From Odontesthes bonariensis (Eukaryota > Chordata > Actinopteri > Atheriniformes > Atherinopsidae), in assembly GCF_027942865.1 (NCBI RefSeq), contig NC_134509.1, positions 12,612,017-12,676,016 on the forward strand: a stretch of DNA of 64,000 nucleotides, read 5' to 3'. The notes under the pieces were generated by a model. That model saw only the letters and a program-made list of their open reading frames with translations. It made no database searches and was not told the DNA's origin. A program made the position numbers and the translations under genes. This document shows positions 23,201-34,419 of this stretch, piece after piece (position 1 is the stretch's first letter; each line of letters begins with the position of its first letter).

Positions 23201-26200
23201 CTGCGACATTCCATCAGTGGCAACACCAGTATGACGTCAAACCGTCTGGAGGGGAACCCACCGCAGAGATATTTCCATAAACCGTTGTGGCTCCTTCCTG
23301 CTTGGCTCTTGTTTCATTTTGTGATTGTCCTTTAGCTCTGTCGTACATCGTACACTCAGGTTATCGGGTTGAGCGATAACTAAAGTCTAGTTAGTCTCTC
23401 ATAGCAGTCCAGTGATTCTACATTCATTAAAGTTGATATATGTTTCATTTAGAGATGAATTTCCCCCAAAAAATATTGCCATTTTGGTGAGTTTGTGGTT
23501 CAGATATTCCGTGATTTTGAGTGTTCTTCCGTATGAGGCCGGCCTGGAGACGAGGAGGAGATAAGAAATAAAGGAATTTAGCCTGTGTATAAACTTTATT
23601 GACAGTGAATGAATACAAAAGAAAGGTCAAACTTTCAAGATTATAGATGTAGGACAGCTGGACGGAGTACTTTTTTTTACTTTTAAGAACTGACAGCGTT
23701 GAAGTGATGGTTCTTAATACAAACTGCAGATGAGATGTAACATGACAGTGAAGGATATAGAGCATTTTAGTTGGGAGGTAACGGGCCGCTGAAGAACACC
23801 ATTTGGAGTTCAAACACAAGCGGCTTCATAGCCGGGGATACACAGCAGCCGGAGACAAGAACATTAAGCTTCAGCACAGAAAGGAAAAGCTGCATGCACG
23901 TTTAAGAAAATAAGCCGCAGATCACTCCGAATCCATAATTTACTACTTTCTAGCGACAACCTCTCTCTTAAACTCAACAGGTAATTAGTCTCAGCAGTAC
24001 AAATTGCTGTAGGTATTTGCTTGTAAGCATAATGATATCTTTGTTTCCTGGGAAAGAGTTCTCTCTCAGCAGTTTCTGACCTCAAGGCATATGCAGTATA
24101 CTTCTTGTCTTGCATTCGCAGAGCGTGACCCTGTGGGAAAGTTAGCTGAGTGCACAAATTCTATTAAGTAACAATATGTGTACTGAGAGGTGCTGTAGAG
24201 AGTATGGCTTATTGCCCACGAGTTGGCATATAGCTGGTTGAACTGGTGTGATCAGTAACCTGCCTTTCCACATTTCACAGCCTGTGGTGCTGTTGCTTGA
24301 GTTGATGAAGCAGATGAAAAACCAGCATCACCGCTTATTTATTCAGAATGAGGAAGTTGCTTGTTGGGACTTGTTCAGGCTTGTCCAGGGGCATGTGACG
24401 GCATGCATCTGATGGCATCACTTTATCACAACACCACTCCTTAAGTTGTGCACAAACCGACGGCTTCGGATGCTACGAAATGAGTGGCTCTTTTGTTTGG
24501 TTTAAATGTTGTCCTACATTATTCTGAAATGGCTTTCGCTAAAGATTCAAGTCCTCACTTTAACCTTTGGTTTAGATTCTCAGTTTCACTTTGCTTTGGA
24601 CTGTCGCTCATCTTTCGGTTTGAAAAATTTGCTCAACTCCCTTGAAATCATTTGAACTGATTGCCATGCCCGCTGATATCTGTATTGGAAGTGATTGATA
24701 TTCGAGGCAGATATTAATTACATAATGATTTGATTAAATGTCACCAACAGAGCCATAAATAACAGACAGAATCTAAAATAGAAACACAGACTCAAATCAA
24801 AAATCAAATCAAATTTATTTATATAGCACATTTCATGTACAAACAATTCAAAGTGCTTCACATAAAATAAAAGCATTGCAGCAGGGAGTGGAAGAAGCAT
24901 TCAAATACATAAAAGAATATAAAGGGAAACAAATAAAATAATTTAAATGAATTTAAAAACAAGCAAACAGTCTAGATAAATTAAAAGATAGCGTGCAGAT
25001 TTCATGCATAGACACATGAGAACAGAAATGTTTTTAACCTGGATTTAAAAATGTCTACATTTGGTGAAAGTTTAATCTCCACTGGCAGTTTGTTCCACTT
25101 GTTTGCAGCATAACAGCTAAATGCTGCTTCTCCGTGTTTAGTCTGGACTCTGGACTGGACCATCTGACCTGAGTCCTTGGATCTAAGAGTCCAATAAAAG
25201 GCCGTGCGGTAATACTCAAACTGCATGATGTAGTTTTATGCAGGCGGTTGTGGTATTTATTACCATTACTTCTGAATTGTAGCTTCCCACAGCTTTTGGA
25301 GCGGTTTATTATCTAATGCATAGCTGTTTGGAGCACATCTGTGGCACATTTTTGGAATTCAGAATTCCTAATGAAATGCCAGGGCAGGATAACTCAATTG
25401 TGGTTTGGTATAATCAAGCATTGTACTAAGCTCATAGTTTATCCGACACACTAGTGTTATTGACTTTGAGCAGGGCAAAGCTTGCTGAAGGTATTTAAAT
25501 GCTGGCTTTAGTCTTCCAGCGCCACAGTTAAAGACAGGGTTGGGCACCAGAGGTATTCATATTTTGGATGTCTAAGATAAATATGTTGTGACTCAAAGAT
25601 CCCCATTGAAAAGTAAAGAAAGCCAAAGTTGTACCATCAATCAGATCTACTAGCTGGTGAACCTTTTTTGTGTCCAAACCTTTTAGTTTTGCACTCTTAT
25701 GGACCCAAACACTCAGACAGTTCAATATAAAATAAGCTGAGAATCTAAAGAGGAAAACTGCAAACCCTCATGTTCTCAGCTCACTGGGATGCGTGAATCA
25801 GTCGTTTGTAGGCTGCACGTTGAGCTGGGTGGAGACAGGCTGGCACTGACTCAGCACAGCTGGACGTCAGTGGACAGCTGTTGGGGTGAAACCTCAGGAA
25901 AGGCTGCGGCTATTTAGTTAATGCAGTTATTGTCCTGGAGAGATGTGAAAAGATGATGTTAATTGTGAAGATTACCATCAGCCAGTTCTCATAATCATCT
26001 CACTTATTATTCTTATCGTTATTATTGTCAGTTGTAGTAGTAATTGGGTCTGTCCTTTATGAAATAATCGAAACTCTGTATTTCATGATTGTAACAGTTG
26101 AACTTTATGACAGTCGGTCTGTGTTTCTGGGATGACAACATTCAGTTTTCCTCCTCTGCTTCTCCTCACCAGGACGACCAAGAGACCTCAAACTCTGTTT

Positions 26201-28462
26201 GATGGGCAGCCCACGAGTCCCTCAGGCGTGTGTCATGTCCCCATGGCTGAGCCTTTCTGCAACAGAACCAGAGAGGTCAGTCCAAACATGGATGTGATGT
26301 GTGCATTTGTATGTACATTTGTATGTACATATGTATGTATGTGATAGACAACTGTTTTACAGTCTAACTCCAACATTTAGGACAACATAGCTCTTATTCT
26401 TTCAGCTAATAACGTTTTAAGAAATGATTTTGGAACATTTGTACGTGCGTTTGTTGACTTTGCTCTCCTAAACGTTTAAAAGGAGTGTCTTGTTCTGTCG
26501 AGCTACAGCTGTCATAGTTGTGGGAAATATGCTGGACTGAAATTAACAGTAATTGTTCTGTAAATTTCCACTCTGTTGACATTAGAAAACAGTTTGCTGT
26601 TTGTCACAAAGCGTGCCACCGTCTGTGTTTGCCCCACTGTGATTTGAGCGATGCAAATGTCGCAACACATTCAAGGCACGTCAACCTTTATGGAAATACT
26701 TAGTGAGATAATACGACGTGATATGTAACCATGAGGGCAAAGATGAGGATTACAGTAAAACCAGGAAGTTGAATCTCTTTGTTTTCATGTCATATTACAT
26801 GGTGCTCCAGAACACTCTCAGCTTCTAGGCTTTCGGGAATTAAACCGCAGCTCTTAAAGGGTTAAAACCATAGTTGACAGTTGTCTCTTGTCAGCTCAGA
26901 AGCCATTCAAAACACGTCTATAACTCTTATCATCTTCTGTCATTATCATCATGCTTCTTTCTGTGACAGGTTTTGGTGGAGGTGGCACGCACTCTGGGGA
27001 TCAAGTGCCACGTTCGAGGGACAATGCTGTCTATCGAGGGCCCTCGCTTTTCCTCGCGAGCAGAGAGCCTTATGTTCCGCCAGTGGGGCGCCGACGTCAT
27101 CAACATGACCACTGTGCCAGAGGTGGTCCTCGCCAAAGAGGCCGGCTTGTGCTATGCCAGCATTGCCATGGCAACTGACTACGACTGTTGGAAGGAACAC
27201 GAAGAAGCGGTGAGGGGCAAACTGGAGGTCTTAACGGTTGTTTTTATTACTTTGATGTTCCTCTCGTGAGTCAGTGGCAGAGGATGAGGCTGACGTATCC
27301 TGCCTGGTATTTGCTCCGCTGTACAAAAAAGAGTTTTAACCATCAAGACTTTTAGTTGCTTTTATTTGCCACATTATTCCAGAGGACACTTTTGGAGAAT
27401 TTCTTTTTTTTTTTTGGGTGGGGGCTATTGAAGGGTTACCAAGAAGCTCATAATGCAACATCTGCTTCTCTACTTTGTTGCTGTTAAGTTGTTGCAATCA
27501 ACAAACCATGCAGATAGGATTACTGGAGCTGTATGTATGACCCTTACGTCTGGGTTGAACTTGGATATCTAAGCTGAGCAGAGTTTTTTTTTTTTCTTCT
27601 TCCATAGTTTCCGTAGTTTTTCTGAAACATTCCTCCGTTGATGGTACGGGAGGATTTTCCACTTTTTTGTTTGTTTTTATTAGTCAAACATTCAGAATTT
27701 ATTTTCAACTAAAACAAGTTGTAAATTGATTCTCTTTCAGTACATTTCTAGCTTATAAGCCAGCCTGTCCCATTGTATGCCCTATTAACCTATCAGCAAA
27801 CAAAGCCATTCTTATCGGGTGATCGGGACAGCAGTGGAGAAAATGGTTGAATCTGCCTTGTGACAACAGCAGCTGCCTTACACCAAATCTGAAGAAGCTC
27901 GAAATTTAAGGCCCCCTTCCATCTGTAATTTCAGGAAAAAAAAAATAGATCCAGGAACATTTGAGCGTCTGACATACAACCATTTACCGTGCAAAATAAT
28001 TCCTGCTGATAACATCGTCCATCGCCGTTTTAGGGCAGAAGCGTGGGCCTCTTGCGCCAGCTCAGCCGTAAAACAATTATTTCACAGTTACATCCAGTGC
28101 TCTCGTGATAGCTCTGAGGCAGTAAAAGGTCTGATATGATTTTACAGCACACGCAGGGAATAAGAACCGCTGACTTGACGGTCACGTCTAAACATTTATA
28201 TGCGTTTGTTTTTATGATAACTGAGCGTTTGCATTGCTTGGGGTATGATTTTTAAATTTCTATCTTGTTTGAATGCATCGCATTTATCAAGTTATGGTCT
28301 CAGTAAGCAAACACATTTTTAGACCAGATTTCCCTCTTTTAATATGATAATAGGTTTTCAGAGGTTTCTGCCCTCAGTGCTCCATAATTAGACCAAAAGT
28401 ATCTGTGGCTCCTCGTGGCTTCTGAGTGACCCATCCTCTGTCAGGCTCTGGATAATCCAGTG

Positions 28463-28532
<70 letters not shown>

Positions 28533-30195
28533 CGAGTTTGGTTTCTGTCACTGATCCAGCCAAACTCACAACTCCACTTCCGAGTTCCTGCAGCTGACCT
28601 CTTCCCCCTCCTGTTGCAGAACGCTCGCCACATCCTTCCGCCCCCCGCCCTCTCCTCTCATTCACTCCCTCCCAGCCTCACACTACCTCCTGGCCTCTCC
28701 CTTGCTCATTCCTCCCCACCACCACACGCCCCCAGTCAAGCTCCCTGCCAGCCTCCGGTGGAAGCCCTCCCGGAGGAGGTTGAGTCACACTGAGTCATCA
28801 GCACTGCCGTCTTCATCCTGAAAATACCACAAAAACATTGAGTGTAGTCATTGAGCCTGACATGAAAACAAAGGACTCAAGGGAGGGGTTAATGAAGGTT
28901 ACAGGAGGTAAACATGAGCACAGGACGGATATGATAGTGTCGCTCACTGTGTTGTACTGGATGTGTGAGATTTGAATATTAGCTGTGACCACATAATTCA
29001 TCTCAATTATCTTCCGTTCTCACAGAAGCACGCCAACACGGATCCTTTTTGCTGGATAAACTTTAGTGATTGTTCCATTTAGGATGAGAGAAATTGGCAT
29101 CACTGTAACTCTGTCGCTGTTTTCCTCCTCGCTTTAGGTCTGTGTCGACAATGTGTTGAAGACCATGAAAGAGAATGCTAACAAAGCAAGCAGCATCCTG
29201 CTAACAGCGATTCCCCAGATCAGTCAGATGGACTGGGCTCAGACGATCAAGACCTTAAAAGTAAGAGGCCAGCGTCACGGTGATTCATTTCAGTTCAGGA
29301 ACAGAGTGACAGAGTGTGTGTTTATCTTCTAACTGGCTGCCTTTAAACTGATATAGCACATTTGGTTCAATGCACCAACTCAGACTTTTCCGTACTTGAC
29401 CACTTTAAAAACACCACTCGTTTATTAAGTTGACCATCTTGGTCATGAAGGGATTTAATTCCATCAAATGCCACTCTTTTTGCAGCGTTGCGGATCAACA
29501 TTCACGACACGGCAGTGCATAAAATGATCATAAGAAAGGCTTAACAAATGATCGAGAATGTGTTCTTGCAGCAGTTATCGCAGTGTGAATATCTTAAAGA
29601 CATTTTCACTTTGATACGACGGGCACTGGCGTAGCCATGATTATCAGAGGAAGCTCTGCTTTTGTGCATCATCTACAATAAACCAGCACGGAGAGCCACA
29701 GAAGTATTTGTTCACATACCATCATCACGATGTCCCACAACACCGCATGTTTTACCTGATAGCGTGTGGCCCTAACCATAAATCTGTATACTTTTTAAGT
29801 TATAAGCGTATGCACCGTGATAAACACGCATTACATGTACTGCCTGAGGGAGATTGAAGCAGCAGCAGCAAGGTAAGTTTTCAAAGCCAAACTTGTCTTT
29901 GCTTTATTGGGATTTAGTTTTTACTCTTTAGAAAACGTGAGGAAAAAGCCCTCTGATTTTTATACAATTTGGATTTAAGTTTGGTAACGACGACGGGCAC
30001 ATCTAGTCATCATTTCCCTTGTTTTTCTCTCTCACTTCAACGAACTTCCGCAGAGGAGCCCAAAACAATCACCAGGCAACTTTCACATCACTAAATGTTC
30101 ATTTAGTTTGTCAAACACACAATGGGGAAAACACTGTTTTTCTTGTCTGTTTGCAGTTAATGGCTCAGTCTTCTGTAATGCTACCAAAACACTGA
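17235..30195 (+). CDS. mtap: S-methyl-5'-thioadenosine phosphorylase
   Basis: Eight exons: 17235-17258, 19732-19818, 19959-20017, 20177-20344, 26173-26275, 26970-27209, 29138-29260 and 30157-30195 (TGA 30193-30195). All have GT-AG borders and consistent phases, giving 280 residues; human MTAP is 283. Key family residues are present: [11 protein letters not shown] with Ser15 at the phosphate-loop position where human has Thr18, RHGRQH (R57, H58), [10 protein letters not shown] (T90, A91), [15 protein letters not shown] (N192, M193, T194) and ATDYDCW with D217 and D219. The enzyme splits methylthioadenosine, a polyamine-synthesis by-product, into adenine and methylthioribose-1-phosphate for purine and methionine salvage in the cytosol. 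Exon 1 encodes only MSSSAPIK, and its donor (GTAATT) is weak, so the first exon is the least certain part. Intron 4 (5.8 kb) hosts a Harbinger element and a LINE. The gene converges on CDKN2A/B. Confidence 0.96.
18250..18345 (-). repeat. Fragment of a common fish dispersed repeat (5' part, reversed)
   Basis: The stretch from gaactccatacaacgaggctggg through ctaaccatcacgccactga matches, on the minus strand, the start of the widespread fish repeat with cagtggttagcactgtc and cctgggttcgagtccc-like motifs. It lies in MTAP intron 1. The other end of the same repeat family occurs at 48436-48701. The family name is not known to me from the sequence alone. Confidence 0.55.
20082..20092 (-). promoter_or_regulatory. 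CTCF-like motif in MTAP intron 3
   Basis: ccatctagtgg (minus: ccactagatgg) matches the central part of the CTCF consensus. It lies in the 159-bp intron between exons 3 and 4. Motif match only. Confidence 0.3.
20939..21168 (+). pseudogene. Harbinger Myb/SANT-like accessory protein remnant
   Basis: Plus-strand reading gives [20 protein letters not shown] near 20955, then, after an in-frame stop and a one-base frame change, [11 protein letters not shown] and KWFDMKMA. The order (helix with conserved EI/LL, then WEAI-SAVN-like, then KKW-DMK) is that of the Myb-like DNA-binding partner that imports and positions Harbinger transposase. At least three stops interrupt it, so it is non-functional. 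Confidence 0.65.
21378..21832 (-). pseudogene. Harbinger (HARBI1-like) transposase remnant
   Basis: Minus-strand frames give, in order, [20 protein letters not shown] (near 21766), then in a shifted frame [20 protein letters not shown] and [15 protein letters not shown], then in a third frame [20 protein letters not shown] and [15 protein letters not shown], where the family has the first catalytic Asp in a GAIDC-type motif. The C-terminal half with the remaining catalytic residues is absent. Several frame breaks make the gene dead. The order of blocks matches the HARBI1 family closely. Confidence 0.8.
22428..22480. repeat. Short retroposon tail-like repeat
   Basis: ttcaattcaattcaattcagc followed by tttatttatattgcgccaa is the typical 3' end found on many fish non-LTR elements and their SINEs. 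Only about 50 bases are recognisable, in MTAP intron 4. Confidence 0.45.
22557..22622. repeat. (GT)n microsatellite
   Basis: About 66 bases of alternating GT with three GC interruptions, in MTAP intron 4. The Cys/Val or Thr/His open frames it creates are not genes. Confidence 0.95.
24790..25226 (-). mobile_element. Truncated L2-like LINE (3' end) in MTAP intron 4
   Basis: Minus-strand reading gives the C terminus of the reverse-transcriptase ORF ([20 protein letters not shown], then RLKTFLFSC) followed by the untranslated tail with aattcaaagtgcttcac and a terminal tcaaatcaaat run. It is nearly the same as 59638-60039 (about 95% by eye over some 390 bases), in the same orientation. Beyond 25189 the two copies diverge; this one shows a small rearranged stretch there. 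5' truncation is usual for LINE insertions. Confidence 0.85.
28466..28530. repeat. (GT)n microsatellite
   Basis: 65 bases of uninterrupted GT in MTAP intron 6, followed by a C/T-rich segment up to about 28790. Confidence 0.95.
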
Positions 30196-32032
30196 GTGTT
30201 GGACAACAATGAAGAAGGAGAAGAAGAGAGGGATTAGAATACCAGACACCATCTGCACAGACAACGGACTCAACTCTGCCTGTGCATTCGTCATCGGTGA
30301 ATCACAAGAAAGTGCCTCACATAGATAATGTACGCCCTGTGTATTCAGCTGGAGTTTCAGTGTTTTGCGTTGACTCAAAAATACACATCCATGCTCCACT
30401 TCTAACCGGTTCCCTGCCCACGCGCCTTTGTTTCTTTCATCCCGTCACGTGTTTTGATGGCAGAATTTCAAATGTAAAGACACTTAGAATTATCCTCAAC
30501 ATCTGTTTTATATTTGTCTGTAAAACCGTTTTTAATTTCTATTCACGCAGGTTGAAAAAGCGCTCCACAAGTTCAGCCCACGAATACTTTGCTGCCTTAG
30601 TTACAACATGCTTCTCTTAAACTTGAATCTGGTGTCTTAAACGTGTTTGTGGACCTACAAGTAGTTCAATCATTAAATACCTACACACACTTTACTGGGG
30701 AAATGTTAATACTGGGAATATTTCTCTGCTTTTTGGGGGTCCTTTTTCTTTTTTATATGTATATTTTGTGGAAAAAAAAAAAAAAAAGCTTTATTTGCTC
30801 TCCACAACTTGTTACCCGTTTCAATCAAGACATTTCATATGGGATAGAACTGCTGCAGTTTACATGCAAATACTTTTCTAGTTACCACCCGATTGACAAT
30901 ATTTAGTGTATTTTTTGAGAAACTTGTTGTATACTGTGTGTGTTTTCCGACAGACAATGGCTAAATACACCGGAAATATTTGATGTGCTGTAGGAGTTTG
31001 TCTTCATATAGAGATCTTGGCCTATTTGTAACATGCCGCACCTTAACCGTATTAGATCAGTACGCTGAATTCAACTCATGAGTTTTTCCTCTCGGCACAA
31101 GCTGGACTTGAACTTGCACGTTCCACGCTGTATTCCAACCGCTTGAATTTCCTCTTTGTCCCTTGTTTTCGCAGTAAAAAATAAGTCATTCCTCATGCAT
31201 GCTTCACGTGGTCAAAAATAAAGAGGAGTTTGGCAGAAACTGAAAGAATTTAAGTCACGATTAAAGTAACGCTTGAGTATTAGATGACTGAGTAACTGTT
31301 TTTTTTTGCATTAATGTTCAACAGGTTTTTATCAGATCTTATCCTTTAAAAAAAATCTTAATCAGCTTAATTACGCAATTCTGTGTAATATTCAATGAAC
31401 AATACAGATTTAAATGTTTACACTTGAATAAGTGCCTGCTGGAAATGGTGTTTGTCATTAATTTTTACCCGGACGGACAGAATAAACTAAACTGACAGAA
31501 GCAGTTTGACATGGTAATGTTAAGGTGATGCTGTCTCACCCAGGTGGGGTTGTGGTCTAAAGGTGGGGGAGCGTCTAACCTCTTTTTGATTGACTAAAGC
31601 CAAAGTCTAACTTAAAAAGATGCACAGCCATAGTATTTCAAATGTTCACCTCCCTGTAAATCTTTCATCGCATCAGCCTTCATCTTTCTGCCATGTCTCG
31701 ACACCTGAGCACCAGCACAATATTTCCTTTGTACTATTGGGACAGGCAATTTGTTTAGTAACACGGAAAATACAGAGCTCAGTTTCGACGCAAACGAAAT
31801 TGCACATCTTGTTTGAATTGCACGTGGCACTTTAATAAAAAAAAAATAAAAATTTAAAAAACTCCCAGAGGGAAGTTAATGCAAAGTCAAATCTCCTCGT
31901 TTCTTTCTCTAAACAATAATCCGACCATAAGAACAGTTTGCTGATGCTCTTTCCTTTTCCAACCCGTTATTAAAAAAAAAATAATAAAAAAAAAACACCA
32001 CCTCGCACCGTAAGCGCTGACAAAATGACGTT

Positions 32033-32038
32033 TTTATT
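32033..32038 (-). terminator. Poly(A) signal candidate for CDKN2A/B
   Basis: AATAAA on the minus strand about 650 bases past the CDKN2A/B stop codon. Not confirmed by transcript data. Confidence 0.4.
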
Positions 32039-32458
32039 AAAGTGCATAATATCCGAAATGTGAATCTCACTCGTATAAACATGAGAGGAGATTCTTCTCA
32101 GCTATAGATAATAATTACATAGTTGTACATAATTTTATAAAAAAAATAAAAATAAAAAAACCCACGACTTTAAAATGTGCAAAACTTTTTACGTGGATTC
32201 TAGGTTCTTCTTTTTTTTCGTTTTTGGTTCAGTGTTAAAACACGATCAGAAGTTCTAAAATGCACAACATTGATTTAATCGGAATAATCTTATATTTTAA
32301 AATAAAAAACAACAAAACAAATATGATCGTTAAAAAAAAAAGAATAACAAACTGTACAACATTTCTCGTGTTATTATAACCGATCATGACAGATGTTCGA
32401 ACTGCAGCCACATCTGTAGAAGTGGGCCGTTACAATAAGAATACACTGATCATCTTCG

Positions 32459-32473
32459 CCCCCCCCCCCCCCC
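32459..32473. repeat. 15-base C homopolymer in the CDKN2A/B 3' region
   Basis: Fifteen consecutive C on the plus strand (G on the transcribed strand of CDKN2A/B), followed by acccc. It lies about 215 bases after the stop and is prone to length error in sequencing. In the RNA it would be a G-rich run. Confidence 0.9.
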
Positions 32474-32687
32474 ACCCCATAGTTGACCCTGTCATTTAAC
32501 CCGATTCGTTAAATAAAATAATGACAACTATATAGCAAAATAAAATCAAAGTAAAAATAAATATTCCATGAAATATACAGCAAAACAGCGAGCCCCCTGT
32601 GCTGCAGGCCTCTTCGGGCCTGTTTCGCAGTCCTCGTTCAGAACCAGCTGGAATAAATAAAAAGATCTGACGGAGCTGGCCAGGTTT

Positions 32688-34070
32688 TTACAGCGGCTCC
32701 AGGAAGGCAAAAACCTCTGCGTGGCCGTTCTGTTTGGCCAAGTCAGCGGGCAGACAGCCTGCATTGTCCCTGGCCTGCGGGTCAGCCCGGGCTTCCACCA
32801 GCAGCCGCACCGTCTCCAGAAACCCCGCCCGGGCCGCGTCGTGCAGCGGGGTGGCTCCGGTGCTCCTCTCCGCCACGTTCGGATCCGCTCCGTGCTCCAA
32901 TAACACCCGGGCCACCGGCGAGCTCCCCATCATCATCACCTTCATGGGAACAGGACCGACAATTGGAGTCAAGTTGCGTCCAAATGTCAGGCTCGCGACA
33001 CAGAAACAGCCTCGCGTTATACCAAACAACACAGAGACGCACTGCCGAATGGGCCCCTGTTTCACTTTGACTTCATTGTTTTTTATGCTCCATTTTCATC
33101 CACCGACTCCGACCCGAATTATTTATTTTGTTTCGTTTCATTTAATTGGTTTGATTTCTTGTGGCCATTTTGCGGCTAAAAACAATGCAAAGGGGGGAGC
33201 TTAGGACCTTTTCCCACATGGACTACAGCGCACTTATCCAGAATTTTTATTAATCTAATCGTTTATTTGAAAGAGCCGAGGGGTGAGCTGAAGACAATAC
33301 GTTCACGTTTAACAAATGCACTCGAGAATGGGATCGTGTTACATCCCGAGAGTCTAATTTAGAAGCAAATAGCTAATGAGACGGGCGTCTCACGTATTGT
33401 AGCCTATCTTCAGATACAAAACCGAGAGGTGTAAAAGCCCGCAGGCAATCATATTCAATTGTCATAATACTAGTCTCGAGGCTTGTTTTCTTTCTTTCTA
33501 CTTTTTTTTTTTTTTTTAAGTGTAGCTTATCGCGTTTAGGTCCGTCCAGAGCAGCGCGACGCGGGAGAGGAGAGCAGCCGAATCCACGTCGCGACATTCA
33601 ATATGTTGGACCTATGTCGCGCGGCCGTTAACTGTCTACGTGCCAACTTAGTTTCGTTTTTTCTTGATACGGCCACAGGTATATGGCTTTCATTCTGAAG
33701 GAATGCGTAACTGCAGCTTTTCCTCCGTGAAAGCAATGAAATCTTAAGTCTTTCCGTCACTGCGTAAAGACAACAAAGACTCACGGGACGGGACATACGC
33801 GTCGTTTCTGAGATGCGTTCCCAAACACAGAAACGCATAAAATCCCTGCCCGGTGGGTCGCAGGGAATTGTTTCGTTTACTTTCTTCTTTATTTTTCTTT
33901 TTCTTTTTTCTTTCTTTTCGGTTAATGACGTAGCCAAACGCACTGACCTGTAGAGCGGTTCGTCCAAAACAGTTCACTCTGTTAACCTCCGCTCCTTTCT
34001 GTAGAAGAACCCTCACGAGAGCCGTGTCCCCCTTCGCCGCAGCTGATGTCAGATCATCCTCGAGTGGCAT
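32688..34070 (-). CDS. cdkn2a/b: INK4-type cyclin-dependent kinase inhibitor (CDKN2A/B)
   Basis: Two coding exons: 34070-33948 and 32939-32688 (TAA 32690-32688), joined at phase 0 across a 1.0-kb intron with GT-AG borders. The product is 124 residues. Four ankyrin-type repeats are readable: DDLTSAAAKGDTALVRVLLQ; VNRVNCFGRTALQ then VMMMGSSPVARVLLEHGADP; RSTGATPLHDAARAGFLETV; and ARDNAGCLPADLAKQNGHAE. The MMMGS stretch in the shortened second repeat is an INK4 hallmark. INK4 proteins bind CDK4/6 and block cyclin D activation, holding cells in G1. Length is close to fish and p15-type proteins (human p15 138, p16 156). The frame is open upstream with further Met codons (34110-34108 and earlier), but MPLEDDL fits the family start. 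The gene faces MTAP, as in the human 9p21 locus. I saw no ARF-like first exon. Confidence 0.94.
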
Positions 34071-34407
34071 TGTCACGTCCACAGACCTGTGTACCTGCAG
34101 CGATAACATCCGTGACAGACTGCTCTGACAGGTAGCGGGGTGATGCTTTTTTCTTGTTGTTACTGAGGGGCAACGACAGCTCAAAAACACGCCGGAGCCC
34201 GACAACAAGCCTACTCACAAGTTGCTGTTGGTGCGGTCTCCGGCTGGTGCTCCTTAACCGTCCCCGGCTCGTCACTCTGTCCGGGACACCGGCTGCCTGA
34301 GCGGGGTAAGTAAACCGAGCCTGTCCGGCTGTCGATCGGTGCGTGTCTAGACTTGTCTATATTAATGAATGGGTGGCGTCACCTTCTATGCTGCAGTAGC
34401 ACGATCC

Positions 34408-34419
34408 TGCGCATGCGCA
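34408..34419. promoter_or_regulatory. NRF1-type palindrome upstream of CDKN2A/B
   Basis: tgcgcatgcgca, a perfect NRF1 consensus palindrome, 340 bases upstream of the CDKN2A/B start codon. The surrounding 33.95-34.5 kb is locally GC/CpG-richer than its flanks, as expected for a promoter. Inference from motif and position. Confidence 0.45.

Larger units (their letters stand above)
30196..32687. other. MTAP-CDKN2A/B convergent spacer (3' regions)
   Basis: No coding frame supported. It probably contains the MTAP 3' UTR from 30196 and the CDKN2A/B 3' UTR up to 32687. Several AATAAA occur on the plus strand, one near 31832 before a long A run. On the minus strand AATAAA (complement of 32033-32038) is the best CDKN2A/B signal. 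31.8-32.4 kb is extremely A/T-rich with many A or T homopolymers, and a 15-base C run sits at 32459-32473. Confidence 0.5.

Noticed and set aside
28441-28793. Open frames through the (GT)n/(AC)n tracts (also 22481-22761, 39351-39533, 45643-45971, 52462-52783)
   Set aside because: They consist of Cys-Val or Thr-His dipeptide runs created by dinucleotide repeats and have no flanking coding signal.
32734-33204. 156-codon plus-strand frame opposite CDKN2A/B exon 2
   Set aside because: Shadow of the GC-rich ankyrin exon. Although an overlapping frame here recalls ARF, ARF uses the same strand as INK4a, so this frame cannot be it.
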